This document shows, one piece after another, positions 28,854-40,549 of a stretch of DNA of 64,000 nucleotides (position 1 is the stretch's first letter; each line of letters begins with the position of its first letter). This DNA is from Candidatus Pantoea haifensis. GTDB lineage: Bacteria > Pseudomonadota > Gammaproteobacteria > Enterobacterales > Enterobacteriaceae. The stretch covers positions 1,736,001-1,800,000 of the forward strand of contig JAGTWN010000004.1 in the NCBI GenBank assembly GCA_018842655.1, read 5' to 3'. Under the pieces are notes generated by a model. That model was not told where the DNA came from. It made no database searches and worked only from the letters and a program-made list of their open reading frames with translations. Position numbers and translations under genes: made by a program.

Positions 28854-30193
28854 TTGACCACGCTGCGCGATGGCGCCCTTTTCTGCTGCCACAGCGCATA
28901 CCGTAAGCGTAACCCCTGCCACAGTCGAACCGGCCAGAGCTGGCTCGGGTGCGGTTCAATCACCCGCTTCAGCAAGCGTACATAATCCAGCGCCAGGCCG
29001 GGCGTCCAGGTCATCTCCTCTGCCCGACCACGTACCACACCCAGTAACCAAAAGTTGGGATCGCTTAGCAGGCGAATGCCGGCATAAGGCTGTTTAGCCA
29101 GTATGCCCTCAATGGCCACATCCAGCGCCTGGATCACCGTTGAAGAGCAGTTACGTGCTGTGAGGTTATAAGTGGTATTCGCACTGTAGCGTAACCAGTA
29201 ATGGCGCAATGCAGCCTGGTTATAGTGAGGAAAAATAACCTGCTTATCCGGCCGACACCATGAGGCGATTTCAGCTGCCAGCGAGGGAAGAAAGCGGCCA
29301 GCGACATCGTTGTGTTCCCCGGCGCGTAACACCGCGCGAAAGTTACCGCTGTCGCGATCGATTTCATCGCGCGGATAGTGGCTGATATAGATATCCTCCG
29401 CGCCCATCGCCGCATGGCCAGTGGAAATCACCCCATTGTGATCCACTGCCGCAATATAACGATCGATAAGACGATAACGTTCACGTACTACGCTCGACCC
29501 GACAGGCGTCCAGACATAGACCGTTAAGGGTTGCGAAGGTGGTTGATCGGGAAACGGCGGATGCACATAGCGGCTACTGTGCCAGCGGCGTAATCCCGCG
29601 GCCTGAAACAGCGGCAGCACGGTAACCGAACTGTCATCGGTTAACAGATGTGCCTGACGCGCCATCAGCAGTAAATTGATGGCAATGCTCAACAGCAATA
29701 AGGCAAAGCAGAGCGGTACGGTGATGTGATGATGAAATGGCCAGTCGCTGATAATCAAAACGCTCAGCAGCAATTCCACTACGCCAGTGAAGCAATGTTT
29801 ACGCCAGCGTACGCCCCGTAAAACCAGCGCGGCCGCGATGCGAAACATACCGTCGAGGAAAAAAGCGATACCGAACAACAGGGCTGAGACATCGTTGTTA
29901 TCTTCAGGAATATCAAAGATGAGGAAGGCGACAAAAAGAAAGCCCACGCCTTTCAGCATGGTTAGCCAGTCAATGAGCATCTCTTTCGTCAACGCCAGCA
30001 CCATCTGGACGATGCCTTCAATAACGAAAAACGTAGCAAGGGTATCCAGCGGCACCGATAACAGACCATCACTGCTGATGTCGTAAAGTATCGACAGTGC
30101 CAGAATCAGTAACGCCACGCCGAAAAAGGCAAGCCAATACCAACGTTTACGCAGCACCTGTGCGCCGGTTAACAGAAAGATCAACTTGATCAC
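28850..30193 (-). CDS. HdeD/DUF308-like membrane protein with C-terminal papain-like domain
   Basis: This is a 447-residue protein with two parts. Residues 1-180 hold six hydrophobic segments (about 19-36, 48-68, 78-95, 104-126, 134-149, 158-177) in an HdeD/DUF308-like arrangement. Residues 220-400 are soluble and contain GHAAMG with H260, then NCSSTVIQALD with C349. A histidine motif followed by an asparagine-cysteine motif is the order seen in circularly permuted NlpC/P60-like folds (LRAT or YiiX type), so a hydrolase or acyl-transfer activity is possible. I do not recognise a characterised homologue. The start is a GTG with GAGG four bases upstream. The stop overlaps the next ATG. No break is seen. 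Confidence 0.7.
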   Translation of the reverse strand: MIKLIFLLTGAQVLRKRWYWLAFFGVALLILALSILYDISSDGLLSVPLDTLATFFVIEGIVQMVLALTKEMLIDWLTMLKGVGFLFVAFLIFDIPEDNNDVSALLFGIAFFLDGMFRIAAALVLRGVRWRKHCFTGVVELLLSVLIISDWPFHHHITVPLCFALLLLSIAINLLLMARQAHLLTDDSSVTVLPLFQAAGLRRWHSSRYVHPPFPDQPPSQPLTVYVWTPVGSSVVRERYRLIDRYIAAVDHNGVISTGHAAMGAEDIYISHYPRDEIDRDSGNFRAVLRAGEHNDVAGRFLPSLAAEIASWCRPDKQVIFPHYNQAALRHYWLRYSANTTYNLTARNCSSTVIQALDVAIEGILAKQPYAGIRLLSDPNFWLLGVVRGRAEEMTWTPGLALDYVRLLKRVIEPHPSQLWPVRLWQGLRLRYALWQQKRAPSRSVVK

Positions 30194-30264
30194 AGGACCT
30201 CGCCGGGCGAAATCGACACTGATTAAAAATTAGCAATATCCGGCGCGATTGTCAGACAGCAGGC

Positions 30265-30290
30265 AAAAAAATCAGGCCCGGAGGCCTGAT
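30265..30290 (-). terminator. nuo operon terminator
   Basis: On the minus strand ATCAGGCC, loop TCCG, GGCCTGAT is followed by TTTTTT. It lies 18 bp after the nuoN stop and closes the operon. Confidence 0.9.
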
Positions 30291-30308
30291 TTCGTCACAT
30301 CTTCACGT

Positions 30309-31766
30309 TTACATCAGCGGCTGGGCCAACTGCACCAGGTTAATCAGCGGTTGCGGATAGACACCCAGTAACAGTACCAGAATCGCGGAGATCAATACCA
30401 CGACACCACCGGCGGTGAATGCCCAGTTTCCGGGCGTATCACGCGTATGCAGTTCTGGTGGGCTGAGATAAAGACTCACGGTAACGCGCAGATAGTAATA
30501 GAGGCCAATTGCACTGCCTGCTACAACCGCGCCGGTCAGCCACCACAGGCTGGCACTCACACCGGAGGCGATGACGTAGAATTTACCGATAAAGCCCAGC
30601 GTCATGGGGATACCCGCCAGCGACAGCATCATCACCGTCATGACCGCAGAGAGGATTGGGCGATGCCAGAACAAACCACGGTAAGAGTAGAGTGAATCAG
30701 CATCGGGGCCCCGGTACGGGCTGGACATCAGGCTCACCACACCAAACGCGCCCAGGCTGCTGAACAGATAACCGGCCAGATAGACGCCAGCGGTTTCCAG
30801 CGACAGCTGATGCGATTTCACGGCAATCAACGCCACCAGCAGATAACCGAGGTGGGCAATGGAGGAGTAACCCAACAGACGCTTGATGTTACTCTGGGAG
30901 ATCGCCATCAGGTTACCGAACAGAATCGAAACAAAGGCGATAAGAGCCAGCACGGTGCGAACGGCTTCGCTGTCAGTCACTGGCGCGTACATAAACAGAC
31001 GCATAATCACGCCGAAAATGGCGATTTTGCTCGCTGTAGCCAGGAAGGTCGATACTGGCGCAGGCGCACCCTGATAAACGTCTGGCGTCCAGAGATGAAA
31101 CGGCACCAGCGACAGTTTAAAGCCAAGGCCGATAATCAACATGCCCAGCCCCACCAGCAGCAGCGGTTCCTGAATCATACTGTCAGTCAGGCTTCTGCCC
31201 AGTTCAACGAAGCTCAGGCTGCCTGAATCGGCATAGACCAAAGCAATACCGAACAGCAGGAACGAAGAGGCCGCCGCCGACAGAATGGTATATTTCAGTG
31301 CCGCTTCCAGTGAACGCTTTTGGCGGAACGCATAGCCAATCATGCCAAACAGTGGCAGCGACAGCAGTTCAATACCGATAAACAGTGAAGCCAGATGATT
31401 GGCGCTCGCCAGTACCACACCGCCCAGCGCCGCAATCAGCACCAGCAGATAGAACTCATCCTTGTTGTCCGGAAACCCGACCAGCCACGGATAGGCAAAC
31501 GTACAGGTCGCGAGGCTCGCCAGCATGACCAGTGCGGTGTAAAACATGGAATAACCGTCTACGCGCATCAGTGGCGTGACGTCCATTGCACCCACCTGCC
31601 CGACAAAGTAGAGCGAGAAAAGCGCGAGGTTGAGGCCAATCACCGTCAGCGTGGCGTTAACGAAATGGTTGCGTCGCCAGGCAATGGACAGCATCACAAC
31701 CACCACCGTCAATCCGACGATCAACAGCGGCAGCAACGCGATCAATTGTTGAGGAGTTATTGTCAT
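30309..31766 (-). CDS. nuoN: NADH-quinone oxidoreductase subunit N
   Basis: NuoN is one of the three antiporter-like proton-pumping subunits in the membrane arm of complex I. It is 485 residues, identical in length to E. coli, with about fourteen membrane helices. Conserved blocks include [40 protein letters not shown] with its functional lysine and histidine, and [20 protein letters not shown]. It is the last gene of nuoA-N, 6 bp after nuoM, and is followed by a terminator. Confidence 0.98.
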   Translation of the reverse strand: MTITPQQLIALLPLLIVGLTVVVVMLSIAWRRNHFVNATLTVIGLNLALFSLYFVGQVGAMDVTPLMRVDGYSMFYTALVMLASLATCTFAYPWLVGFPDNKDEFYLLVLIAALGGVVLASANHLASLFIGIELLSLPLFGMIGYAFRQKRSLEAALKYTILSAAASSFLLFGIALVYADSGSLSFVELGRSLTDSMIQEPLLLVGLGMLIIGLGFKLSLVPFHLWTPDVYQGAPAPVSTFLATASKIAIFGVIMRLFMYAPVTDSEAVRTVLALIAFVSILFGNLMAISQSNIKRLLGYSSIAHLGYLLVALIAVKSHQLSLETAGVYLAGYLFSSLGAFGVVSLMSSPYRGPDADSLYSYRGLFWHRPILSAVMTVMMLSLAGIPMTLGFIGKFYVIASGVSASLWWLTGAVVAGSAIGLYYYLRVTVSLYLSPPELHTRDTPGNWAFTAGGVVVLISAILVLLLGVYPQPLINLVQLAQPLM

Positions 31767-31772
31767 GGCGAA

Positions 31773-33291
31773 TTACGGCCTTGTAGTTGAAATTGAAGCG
31801 GTAAACCACTGCTGAATATTGCTCATCGCAGCGTGTGAGGTGTCCAGAATCGGCTGCGGATAAATCCCCAACAGCACCAGCAGAACCACCAACACCATAA
31901 TGGTCAGAAACTCTCGCGGCGACATTCCCGCCAGCGGCTCTTTTGACTTTGCTTCGCCGTAATAGGCGCGCTGCATCATGATCAACGAGTAAACCGAGGC
32001 AAACACCAGACCGAACGTACCAATAACAATAATCACCGGTACGACCTGGAAGCTACCAGTCAGGATCATGAACTCACCAGCAAAGTTGCCGGTGCCCGGC
32101 ATCCCCAGGTTAGCGACGGCGAAAAACAGTGACAGCCCCGGGATCCATTTGATGCGTGACCACAATCCGCCCATTTGACGCATATCACGGGTATGCAGAC
32201 GCTCATACAGCTGACCGCACAGGATGAACAGTGCCGCAGCAGACAGGCCGTGCGCAATCATCTGGACAACTGCGCCCTGGAACGCCAGCTGGTTGCCGGT
32301 ATAAATAGCAATCAATACAAAGCCCATGTGCGAAATCGAGGTGTAGGCAATCAGGCGTTTGATATCAGTCTGTGAAAACGCCATCCAGGCACCGTAGAAG
32401 ATACCGATGACGCCGAGCCACATTGCGACAGGTGCAAACTCTGCCGAGGCATTCGGAAACAGCGGCAGGCTAAAGCGCAGTAAACCATAGGCTGCGGTTT
32501 TCAACAGAATCCCGGCGAGATCCACTGAACCGGCCGTCGGGGCCTGGCTGTGCGCATCCGGCAGCCAGCCATGCAATGGCACTACCGGCATTTTTACAGC
32601 AAAAGCGATGAAGAAGCCCAGCATCAGCACATACTCAACGGTGCGTGACATTGGGGTGTTCAGCAGCTGTTCATAGTTAAATGTCCAGACGCCCGTCGCG
32701 TTGTAGTGCACAAATACCAGACCCAGAATGGCAATCAACATCACCAGACCTGACGACTGGGTATAGATGAAGAACTTGGTCGCTGCGGTAATACGGGTTT
32801 TACCGTCTGATGCCTTATGACCCCAAAGTGCGATGAGGAAGTACATCGGCACCAGCATCATTTCCCAGAAGAAGAAGAACAGGAACATGTCGATGGCAAG
32901 GAACACACCGATCACGCCGCCCAGAATCCACATCAGGTTAAGATGAAAGAATCCCTGATATTTGTTGATCTCATTCCAGGAACAGAGCACCGCCATTAAG
33001 CCCAGCAAACCGGTCAGTACCACCATCAGTAATGACAAGCCATCCAGTGCTAAATGAAAGCTGATACCAAAACGCGGTATCCAGGGTACGGAGAAATCAG
33101 ATTGCCACTGCGGAATGCCCGCTGCCTGCGTCAGTGAATACCCCCTGCAACCAGAGTTGCAGCGAAAGTGCCAACGTCAGCCCCATAGTGATCAGGGCGA
33201 TCCAGCGTGGCATCTTCGCGCCAAGGCGCTCAGTAAGCCAGCAGAGCAAGCCACCGACGAAGGGTATGATGATTAGCCAAGGTAGTAGCAC
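31773..33291 (-). CDS. nuoM: NADH-quinone oxidoreductase subunit M (frameshifted as read)
   Basis: NuoM is an antiporter-like proton-pumping subunit of complex I. The N-terminus MLLPWLIIIPFVGGLLCW lies in one frame from a GTG at 33291 and runs into a stop after LQLWLQG. The remaining protein (SLLMVVLTGLLGLMAVLCSW onward, with FFFFWEMMLVPMYFLIALWG and KMPVVPLHGWLPDAHSQAP) is in another frame. Adding two bases to the C5 run at 33141-33145 restores LQGGYSLTQAAGIPQWQSDF and gives 506 residues (E. coli 509). A homopolymer under-call is the likely cause. About 208 bp separate it from nuoL. Confidence 0.95.
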
Positions 33292-33499
33292 GGCGTATTA
33301 TCCCTTTTTTTGCTTTTGTTCGGGCTAGCTTACTGGCCATTTTCGTCTCTGCCCGTGCACGCAATCCTCACGTATTTCAGTACGCTCCGGTTGTTGTGCG
33401 CTGACAGTGACAAATCTGGCTACAGCGATAACGCCCTGACATCAGCTAATTTTGTCATTCTTAATGGGTAGGCTTTAAACCTACCCTGCTCATCAATCT
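33292..33499 (-). other. nuoL-nuoM intergenic spacer with hairpin
   Basis: This 208-bp non-coding gap lies inside the nuo operon, and E. coli has a similar spacer here. A perfect hairpin (GGGTAGG, 7-nt loop, CCTACCC; 33466-33486) lies 14 bp after the nuoL stop, without a T tract. It may set mRNA stability or partial termination. No small ORF is convincing. Confidence 0.6.
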
Positions 33500-35333
33500 T
33501 TAAATCACCAGCATCAGCGCCAGGACGACTACGGCACCGACGCTCATCGACGCGACATACCAGCGCAGATAACCGTTTTCACTCACGACCAACCCTTTGT
33601 TGGCGATGCGGGAAATCAGTGCAGGCAGATTCATCAACGCATTAAGCGGATCGCGCTGCAGCAGCCACGCAATGCCCAGATACGGTTTGACGAATACCTT
33701 GTCGTAAAGCCAGTCGAAGCCCCAGGCTGCAAACCACCAGGTGCCAAAGAAGCGGCCCGGTGCGCTGTTGGCCACGCGGGTTACTCTCTGACGATCTCCC
33801 AGCCACAGCGCGGCAGCAATCAGAATGCCGACAATCGCCACAACGCCAGAGGTGATTTCCAGTGCGACTTTTCCGCCTTCACCAAACTCACCGGCAGGCA
33901 GTACACCCGCCAGCGGAGGCGTAATCAAGGCACCCACGAAGGTCGACAGCACCAGCAGCACAATCAGTGGCAGATGATGAGTAATACCCTTACCGGCATG
34001 CGCATGAATTTTCTCTTCGCCGTGAAACACAATAAAAATCATGCGGAAGGTATAAATCGAGGTCAGGAACGCACCGACCAAACCTGCAACCATCAGATTA
34101 ATATGGCCGTTGGCTAAAGCACCAAACAGGATTTCGTCTTTACTGTAGAAGCCTGCCGTAATCAGCGGCAGTGCTGCCAGCGCAGCGCCCCCACCAGGAA
34201 ACAGGTATACACCAGCGGAATGCTTTTACGCAGCCCGCCCATCCTGAAGATGTTCTGCTCATGGTGACAGGCCAGAATGACAGAGCCTGAAGAGAGGAAC
34301 AGTAACGCTTTAAAGAAAGCATGCGTCATTAAATGGAAAATAGCGGCATCCCACGCCTGCACGCCTAATGCCAGGAACATATAGCCAATCTGACTCATGG
34401 TGGAGTAAGCAAGCACGCGTTTGATATCGGTTTGCACCAGCGCAGCAAAACCCGCCAGCACCAGCGTGATAGCACCCACAATGCCAACCAGATGCAGCAC
34501 ATCTGGCGTCAGCAGGAACAGGCCGTGGCTACGTGCAATCAGATAAACGCCTGCGGTCACCATGGTTGCGGCATGAATCAGCGCCGAAACCGGGGTGGGA
34601 CCCGCCATCGCATCGGCTAACCACGTCTGTAATGGCAGCTGCGCCGATTTACCTACCGCGCCACCTAACAGCATCAGCGTGGCCCATTGCAGCATATGAT
34701 TATCAGCAGCAAAGTGCGCCGGAGCCAGTTCCATCATTTCGCGGAAGTTCAGCGTGCCCAGTTCGTTGTAGAGAATGAACAGAGCAAAGGCGAGAAACAC
34801 ATCGCCGACACGGGTAATGATGAACGCCTTCATTGCCGCTTTACCGTTATCCGGATTGCTGTAGTAGAAGCCGATCAGCAAGTAAGAGCAGAGACCCACC
34901 CCTTCCCAGCCGAGATACATCAGCATCAGGTTATCGGCCAGCACCAGAATTACCATGCTCGCAATAAACAGGTTGGTATAAGCAAAGAAGCGCGAATAGC
35001 CCTCCTCACCACGCATATACCAGCTTGCGAACATGTGGATAAAGAAGCCGACTCCCGTGACCACTGACAGCATGGTCAGTGACAAGCCATCCAGCGTCAG
35101 ATTCACTTTAATGTCGAAGTTACCGACCTGCATCCAGGTCCAGAGCGCCTGCGTGAAGACCTGTTGACCATGCGCAAAAAGTCAAATCCGGCATAGACCG
35201 TAACCAGTGCCGCAAGGCCAACCGAACCCATGCCAACCGTTGCCGACAGGTTCTCTGACCAGCGGCCGCGAGAAAACGCTAACAGCAAAAAGCCAATTAG
35301 CGGAAACAGTACCGTTAAATAGAGAAGATTCAT
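33500..35333 (-). CDS. nuoL: NADH-quinone oxidoreductase subunit L (two frameshifts as read)
   Basis: NuoL is the most distal proton-pumping subunit, with the long lateral helix of complex I. Three in-order pieces match it. They are [20 protein letters not shown], the core from [20 protein letters not shown] (with [36 protein letters not shown] and [15 protein letters not shown]), and the C-terminal part from [18 protein letters not shown] to [19 protein letters not shown]. Adding one base to the A5 run at 35176-35180 restores [20 protein letters not shown]. Adding one base to the C5 run at 34188-34192 restores [19 protein letters not shown]. The result is 611 residues (E. coli 613). The start overlaps nuoK by 4 bp. 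Confidence 0.95.
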
Positions 35334-35632
35334 CCGCGCATCTCGCTCACAGTATCAATGTTCAACGTCTGACGACGACGATAAAGCTGGAGCAGCAGCG
35401 CCAGACCAATACTCGCTTCTGCTGCGGCCAGGCTGATAGCCAGGATATACATCACCTGTCCGTCGGCTTGTCCCCAGTAGCTGCCCGCCACCACTAACGC
35501 CAGTGCCGCAGCGTTGATCATGATTTCGAGACCGATCAGCATGAATAACAAATTACGACGCAGCACCAGTGATGTCAGTCCAAGGACAAACAGCACGGCG
35601 GCAAGAATCAATCCATGTTGTAAAGGGATCAT
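35330..35632 (-). CDS. nuoK: NADH-quinone oxidoreductase subunit K
   Basis: NuoK is a three-helix membrane subunit of complex I (MrpC/ND4L-like). At 100 residues it equals the E. coli protein. Conserved glutamates sit in the membrane segments [20 protein letters not shown] and [17 protein letters not shown]. It overlaps nuoL and nuoJ by 4 bp at each end (ATGA), so translation is coupled. Confidence 0.98.
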   Translation of the reverse strand: MIPLQHGLILAAVLFVLGLTSLVLRRNLLFMLIGLEIMINAAALALVVAGSYWGQADGQVMYILAISLAAAEASIGLALLLQLYRRRQTLNIDTVSEMRG

Positions 35633-36180
35633 GCCTGCTCCTTATTCACTTGCTGGGCATTAACCGAGCGGTTGCTCAGCACTTCGCCCGGACGCTCTTC
35701 GCGCCCGATATGGAACGCCACCACCAGGCCCGCCAGCAGCAGCATTGAAGCCAGCTCAACCGCCAGAACATAGGGGCCAAACAGACTAATACCCACCGCT
35801 TTAGCATCAATGATTTTGCCGTCAATGCCCTGATCGTTTGCAGTCAGGATAGCGTAGATCATTACCACTAAAAGCAGCAGTGACACGATGCCTGGCCCAA
35901 TCCACAGCGAAGGCTTCAGCCATTCACGCTCCTGTTTTTCAGTGGTTTTGCCAAGGTTCAGCATCATCACCACAAACACAAACAGCACCATGATGGCGCC
36001 CGCGTAGACAATGATTTCCAGCGCACCAGCAAAGTAGGCGCCCAGCGAAAAGAACACACCGGCAATCGACAACAGCGAAACGATCAGGTACAGCAACGCA
36101 TGTACCGGATTAGTGTGGGTGATAACGCGCAATGTCGTTAGCACCGCCACCAGTCCGCAAAGATAAAACGCAAATTCCAT
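35629..36180 (-). CDS. nuoJ: NADH-quinone oxidoreductase subunit J
   Basis: NuoJ is a five-helix membrane subunit (ND6-like) of complex I. The hallmark [20 protein letters not shown], a pi-bulge helix, is present. The frame extends back to 36261, but the ATG at 36180 follows AAGGAG and yields [20 protein letters not shown] and 183 residues (E. coli 184). It overlaps nuoK by 4 bp. Confidence 0.98.
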   Translation of the reverse strand: MEFAFYLCGLVAVLTTLRVITHTNPVHALLYLIVSLLSIAGVFFSLGAYFAGALEIIVYAGAIMVLFVFVVMMLNLGKTTEKQEREWLKPSLWIGPGIVSLLLLVVMIYAILTANDQGIDGKIIDAKAVGISLFGPYVLAVELASMLLLAGLVVAFHIGREERPGEVLSNRSVNAQQVNKEQA

Positions 36181-36190
36181 GCCTTGCTCC

Positions 36191-36733
36191 TTAAGGTAAT
36201 AAGCCTTTAACGTCGACAGGTTTAGCTTCGTTTTCCGCTTCACCTTTATCTTTGCCGTCAATCGCCATACCCGCCATGCGGTAGAAGTTGTATTCCGGAT
36301 ATTTACCTGGGCCCGAGATCAGCAGATCGCCTTTCTCATACACCAAATCCTGACGTTTAAACTCGCCGAGTTCGAAGTCTGGCGTGAGCTGAATCGCAGT
36401 GGTTGGGCAGGCTTCTTCACACAGACCGCAGAAGATGCAGCGTGAGAAGTTGATACGGAAAAATTCCGGATACCAGCGACCATCTTTTGTTTCCGCTTTT
36501 TGCAGCGAAATGCAGCCTACGGGACAAGCAACTGCACACAGGTTACAGGCAACGCAACGCTCTTCACCGTCAGGATCGCGCGTTAACACGATGCGACCGC
36601 GATAGCGTGGTGGCAGGTAAACCGGCTCTTCGGGATACATTTGCGTTTCGCGTTTAGCGAAAGCGTGCATACCTATCATGAAAATACTGCGCACTGTCGT
36701 GCCGAAGCCAACGACAATCTCTTTTAACGTCAT
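36191..36733 (-). CDS. nuoI: NADH-quinone oxidoreductase subunit I
   Basis: NuoI carries the two [4Fe-4S] clusters N6a and N6b in the peripheral arm of complex I. It is 180 residues, as in E. coli. Two classical ferredoxin motifs are seen: C60-C63-C66-C70 in [12 protein letters not shown] and C99-C102-C105-C109 in [12 protein letters not shown]. It lies 11 bp after nuoH and 10 bp before nuoJ. Confidence 0.98.
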   Translation of the reverse strand: MTLKEIVVGFGTTVRSIFMIGMHAFAKRETQMYPEEPVYLPPRYRGRIVLTRDPDGEERCVACNLCAVACPVGCISLQKAETKDGRWYPEFFRINFSRCIFCGLCEEACPTTAIQLTPDFELGEFKRQDLVYEKGDLLISGPGKYPEYNFYRMAGMAIDGKDKGEAENEAKPVDVKGLLP

Positions 36734-36744
36734 TTGTTAACCCC

Positions 36745-37722
36745 TTACTGCGCTGTGTAGAGAATCACTGCGGCGGTCGCCAGCAGGTTCAACAGCGTCA
36801 ACGGCAGACACACTTTCCAGCCGAACGACAGCACCTGGTCATAGCGTGGACGCGGAAGCGCAGCACGAATCAGGATGAACATCATCATGAAGAACGCTGT
36901 TTTGATAGCGAACCAGATGAACGGCGGCAGGAACGGCCCATGCCAGCCACCAAAGAACAGCGTCACGATCAGCGCGGATACGGTGGTAATTGCCACATAT
37001 TCGCCCACAAAGAACAGACCAAATTTCATACCGGCATATTCGATGTGATAACCATCGGCCAGTTCCTGCTCGGCTTCCGGCTGGTCAAACGGGTGGCGGT
37101 GACACACCGCTACGCCAGCAATACAGAAGGTCAAAAAGCCGAAGAACTGCGGGATAATGTTCCAGAGATGAGCCTGGCTATTCACGATGTCATTCATATT
37201 GAATGAACCCGCCTGCGCCACAACACCCATCAGCGACAGGCCAAGAAACACTTCGTAGCTCAGGGTCTGTGCAGAAGCACGCATTGCACCCAGCAGCGAG
37301 TATTTGTTATTACTCGACCAGCCCGCAAACAGCACTGCATAGACAGCAAGCCCGGCCATCATCAGGAAGAACAGCAAACCGATGTTCAGGTCAGTCACGA
37401 TCCAGGTCGGCGAAACCGGCACAATCGCAAACGCCAGTAGCAGCGAAACGAAGGCAATAACTGGCGCGAGGGTAAAGATGAAGCGATCGGTGAACGGCGG
37501 AACCCAGTCCTCTTTAAAAAACATTTTGATCATGTCTGCCACCAGTTGCAGCGAGCCGCCCCAACCCACGCGGTTAGGCCCGTAGCGATTCTGGAACAGG
37601 CCGAGCAGACGACGCTCGGCAAAACTCATGAACGCGCCGCAGGCCACCACCACCAGCAGAATGACGATGGCTTTAACGATAGCCAGCAAAATGTCGATAA
37701 CATCCGGTGTTAACCAGCTCAT
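36745..37722 (-). CDS. nuoH: NADH-quinone oxidoreductase subunit H
   Basis: NuoH is the membrane subunit (ND1-like) that forms much of the quinone-binding channel at the junction of the two arms. It is 325 residues, as in E. coli, with about eight helices. Conserved sequences are [19 protein letters not shown], the charged loop [20 protein letters not shown] and [13 protein letters not shown]. The start overlaps the nuoG stop by 4 bp. Confidence 0.98.
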   Translation of the reverse strand: MSWLTPDVIDILLAIVKAIVILLVVVACGAFMSFAERRLLGLFQNRYGPNRVGWGGSLQLVADMIKMFFKEDWVPPFTDRFIFTLAPVIAFVSLLLAFAIVPVSPTWIVTDLNIGLLFFLMMAGLAVYAVLFAGWSSNNKYSLLGAMRASAQTLSYEVFLGLSLMGVVAQAGSFNMNDIVNSQAHLWNIIPQFFGFLTFCIAGVAVCHRHPFDQPEAEQELADGYHIEYAGMKFGLFFVGEYVAITTVSALIVTLFFGGWHGPFLPPFIWFAIKTAFFMMMFILIRAALPRPRYDQVLSFGWKVCLPLTLLNLLATAAVILYTAQ

Positions 37723-40440
37723 TGCGCCGCCTCCTGCAGTTTTTCAATGTTGCCGTTTGCCAGGAATGGCGGTACGCCCGGCATTCCCAGCGGCAGACCG
37801 ACCTGCCCCGCCTGCAACGCAGATGAGAAACGCACAGGCAGGCGCAGCGTTTCACCGGCACAGATTAACTCGACTGACGCACCGTTATTGACACCCAATT
37901 TAGCGGCATCATCAGGATTGATAACTAACATCGGCTGCGCCATGCGCTTCTGGAAGGTTGCTGAACGCTGCGACATCTCTTCACTGCCAAACAGCTGATA
38001 GTAAGGTGCAACGCGCCAGTTATCGCCGCTGACAAATGAAGAAGGCACATTGCTGAACCACGGCAGTTGCGTTTCGCTGACCTCAAACAGACGTACACCT
38101 GGATCGCCATTACGTAATTTGCCGCCCACTTCGTCCTGGAATTTATTCCAGGCCTGCGGTGAGTTCCAGCCCGGTGCCCAGGCAAAAGGAATTTGCGAAC
38201 GCGGCGCGCCCGGCTGGTTGTTACCTTCCATTGAGAAGGCAAACATTGAGTCTTTATCCTGCGGCTGACGTGGTTCGTGCACGCTGATGTTAGCGCGCGC
38301 GGCAGTACGTCCGCTGCTGCGATGAGGTGAGCGCGACAGCTTTTGTCCACGAATGCGGAAGCTGGCATCCGGTGCGGCATCTTTAATGCCTTTCAGCTGG
38401 GGCAGCGTGGTCACCACGGCATCGATCACATGGTCCAGCTGCGTCCAGTCAACGTGGCAGCTCTGCAGCGTACTGTGCAGTGAATGCAGCCAGCGCCAGC
38501 TTTCCAGCATCACAATGCTGTTATCGTAGTAAGCCGGATCGTAAACCTGGAAGAAGCGTTGCGCACGGCCTTCGTGGTTGATAGACGTACCGTCACTCTC
38601 CGCGAAGCTGGCGGTGGAGAAGACTAACCCCGCTTTTTCCAGCGTAGCAGTACGTTGATGATCGACCACAATAATGTTATTAGCGTTGGCTAATGCCTTA
38701 TCCACCAGTGCCTTTGGTGCATGGCGATAGAGATCATTTTCCAGCACTACCACAGTATCGGCTTCGCCGTTGCGCAGCTGCTCCAGCGCAGCATCCAGCG
38801 TGTTACCCCCATTAAGCCCAGCCCCATACTATTCGCATGGCCCGCTAACAGAGTGATACCGACGTCTGAACCCCGTGCTTTTAACGCTTTCGCCACGTTG
38901 GCTGCCGCTTCGATCATGGCGGTGCTGCCAGAGTGCGTACCGGAAATAATCAGCGGTTTTTTCGCACCGGCTAACGCCTGCACGATAACATCCAGCTTAC
39001 CTTTCAGGCTGCTGTCAAAATCGTTAACGACCGGTGCCGTTTCATCCAGCGCACTGGCGATAGCAAAGCCCAGACGCGCCTGATCTTCTACCGGCGCACG
39101 GTAGCTCCACGCGGCAATATCATCCAGGCGGGTTTCATCAACGTTAGTTACAAACAGTGGATGTTTGGCATGCTGACCAATATTGAGGATGGCGGCAATT
39201 TGCCAGTCAGCCACTTTCTGAGCGGCGGCCATTTCACGCGCTTTGCCCTTCACGGCCTGACGAACAGAGAGTGCCACACGTGCACCCACCTGGGTTAAAT
39301 CTTCACCCAGCACCAGTACCGCATCATAGCTTTCCATTTCACGCAGTGACGGCGTATAAACGCCTCCTTCGCGTAAAATGTTAAGCATCAGCTCAAGCCG
39401 CGCCTGCTCACCTGCTGGCATGCCGGTCGAGAAGTTCTCTGCACCCACAAGCTCACGCAGCGCGAAATTACTTTCGATGCTGGCGCGAGGCGAGCCAATA
39501 CCGACCACTTTTTTGCCTGACGCAGCACGTCGGCACCGGCGTTGACCGCCTGTTCAGCGTTGAGATGCACCCAGTCATTGCCACGCAGCAGCGCGGGATG
39601 GCGCGGGCGATCTTTACGGTTGACGTAGCCATAGCCGAAACGACCACGGTCACACAGGAAGTAGTGGTTCACGGTGCCGTTGTAGCGGTTTTCGATACGA
39701 CGCAGTTCACCATAGCGTTCACCTGGGCTGGTATTACAGCCGACGCTGCACTGCTGGCAGATACTCGGGGCGAACTGCATATCCCACTTACGGTTATAGC
39801 GTTCGGAGTGGGTTTTATCGGTAAATACGCCGGTCGGGCAAATTTCTACCAGATTGCCAGAAAATTCACTTTCCAGCGTGCCATCTTCAGGACGACCAAA
39901 GTAGACGTTGTCATGGGCGCCGTAGACGCCGAGGTCTTTACCGTCAGCATAATCTTTGTAATAGCGCACGCAGCGATAACAGGCGATACAGCGGTTCATC
40001 TCATGTGAAATGAACGGGCCGAGATCCTGATTACGGTGGGTACGTTTCGTAAAGCGATAGCGGCGGAAGCTATGACCGGTCATGACGGTCATATCCTGAA
40101 GGTGACAGTTACCGCCCTCTTCACAAACCGGACAGTCGTGTGGGTGGTTGGTCATTAACCATTCAACCACGCTCTCACGAAACTCTTTTGCTTCGCCATC
40201 ATCAATAGAGATGAAAGTGCCGTCAGACGCCGGCGTCATGCAGGACATGACGAGACGGCCACGGGTATCTTCGGCATTCTGGAATTGCTTCACCGCGCAC
40301 TGGCGGCAGGCACCCACGCTTCCCAGCGCCGGATGCCAGCAAAAATAAGGAATATCAAGGCCCAGAGAAAGACACGCCTGTAGCAGGTTGTCCGCTCCGT
40401 TCACATCATACTCTTTACCGTCTACATGGATTGTAGCCAT
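37719..40440 (-). CDS. nuoG: NADH-quinone oxidoreductase subunit G (two frameshifts as read)
   Basis: NuoG is the large iron-sulfur subunit of the NADH dehydrogenase module. The N-terminal [2Fe-2S] cysteines C34, C45, C48 and C67 are seen, followed by [10 protein letters not shown] and the ferredoxin-like [17 protein letters not shown], then a molybdopterin-oxidoreductase-like body. Adding one base to the T6 run at 39509-39514 restores [20 protein letters not shown]. Adding one base to the C5 run at 38816-38820 restores [17 protein letters not shown]. The repaired protein is 907 residues (E. coli 908). The ATG at 40440 is preferred over one at 40449 because of spacing from GGAAG and the family N-terminus. 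A 109-bp gap separates it from nuoF. Confidence 0.95.
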
Positions 40441-40460
40441 AGTGAACATGCTTCCGTAAG

Positions 40461-40511
40461 GCTCGTTAACAACGAGCGTTAATCATATTCTTGCCCCTGA
40501 CTGCATCAGGG
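40461..40511 (-). other. Two hairpins in the nuoF-nuoG gap
   Basis: Read on the minus strand, CCCTGA-N5-TCAGGG (40511-40495) is followed by GCTCGTT-GTT-AACGAGC (40477-40461). The second ends just before the nuoG ribosome-binding site. Neither has a T tract, so they look like mRNA structure elements, not terminators. Confidence 0.55.
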
Positions 40512-40549
40512 ACAGCGGCGCAAGGCCAGGTTCCGTGTGCTGCGGTGAA

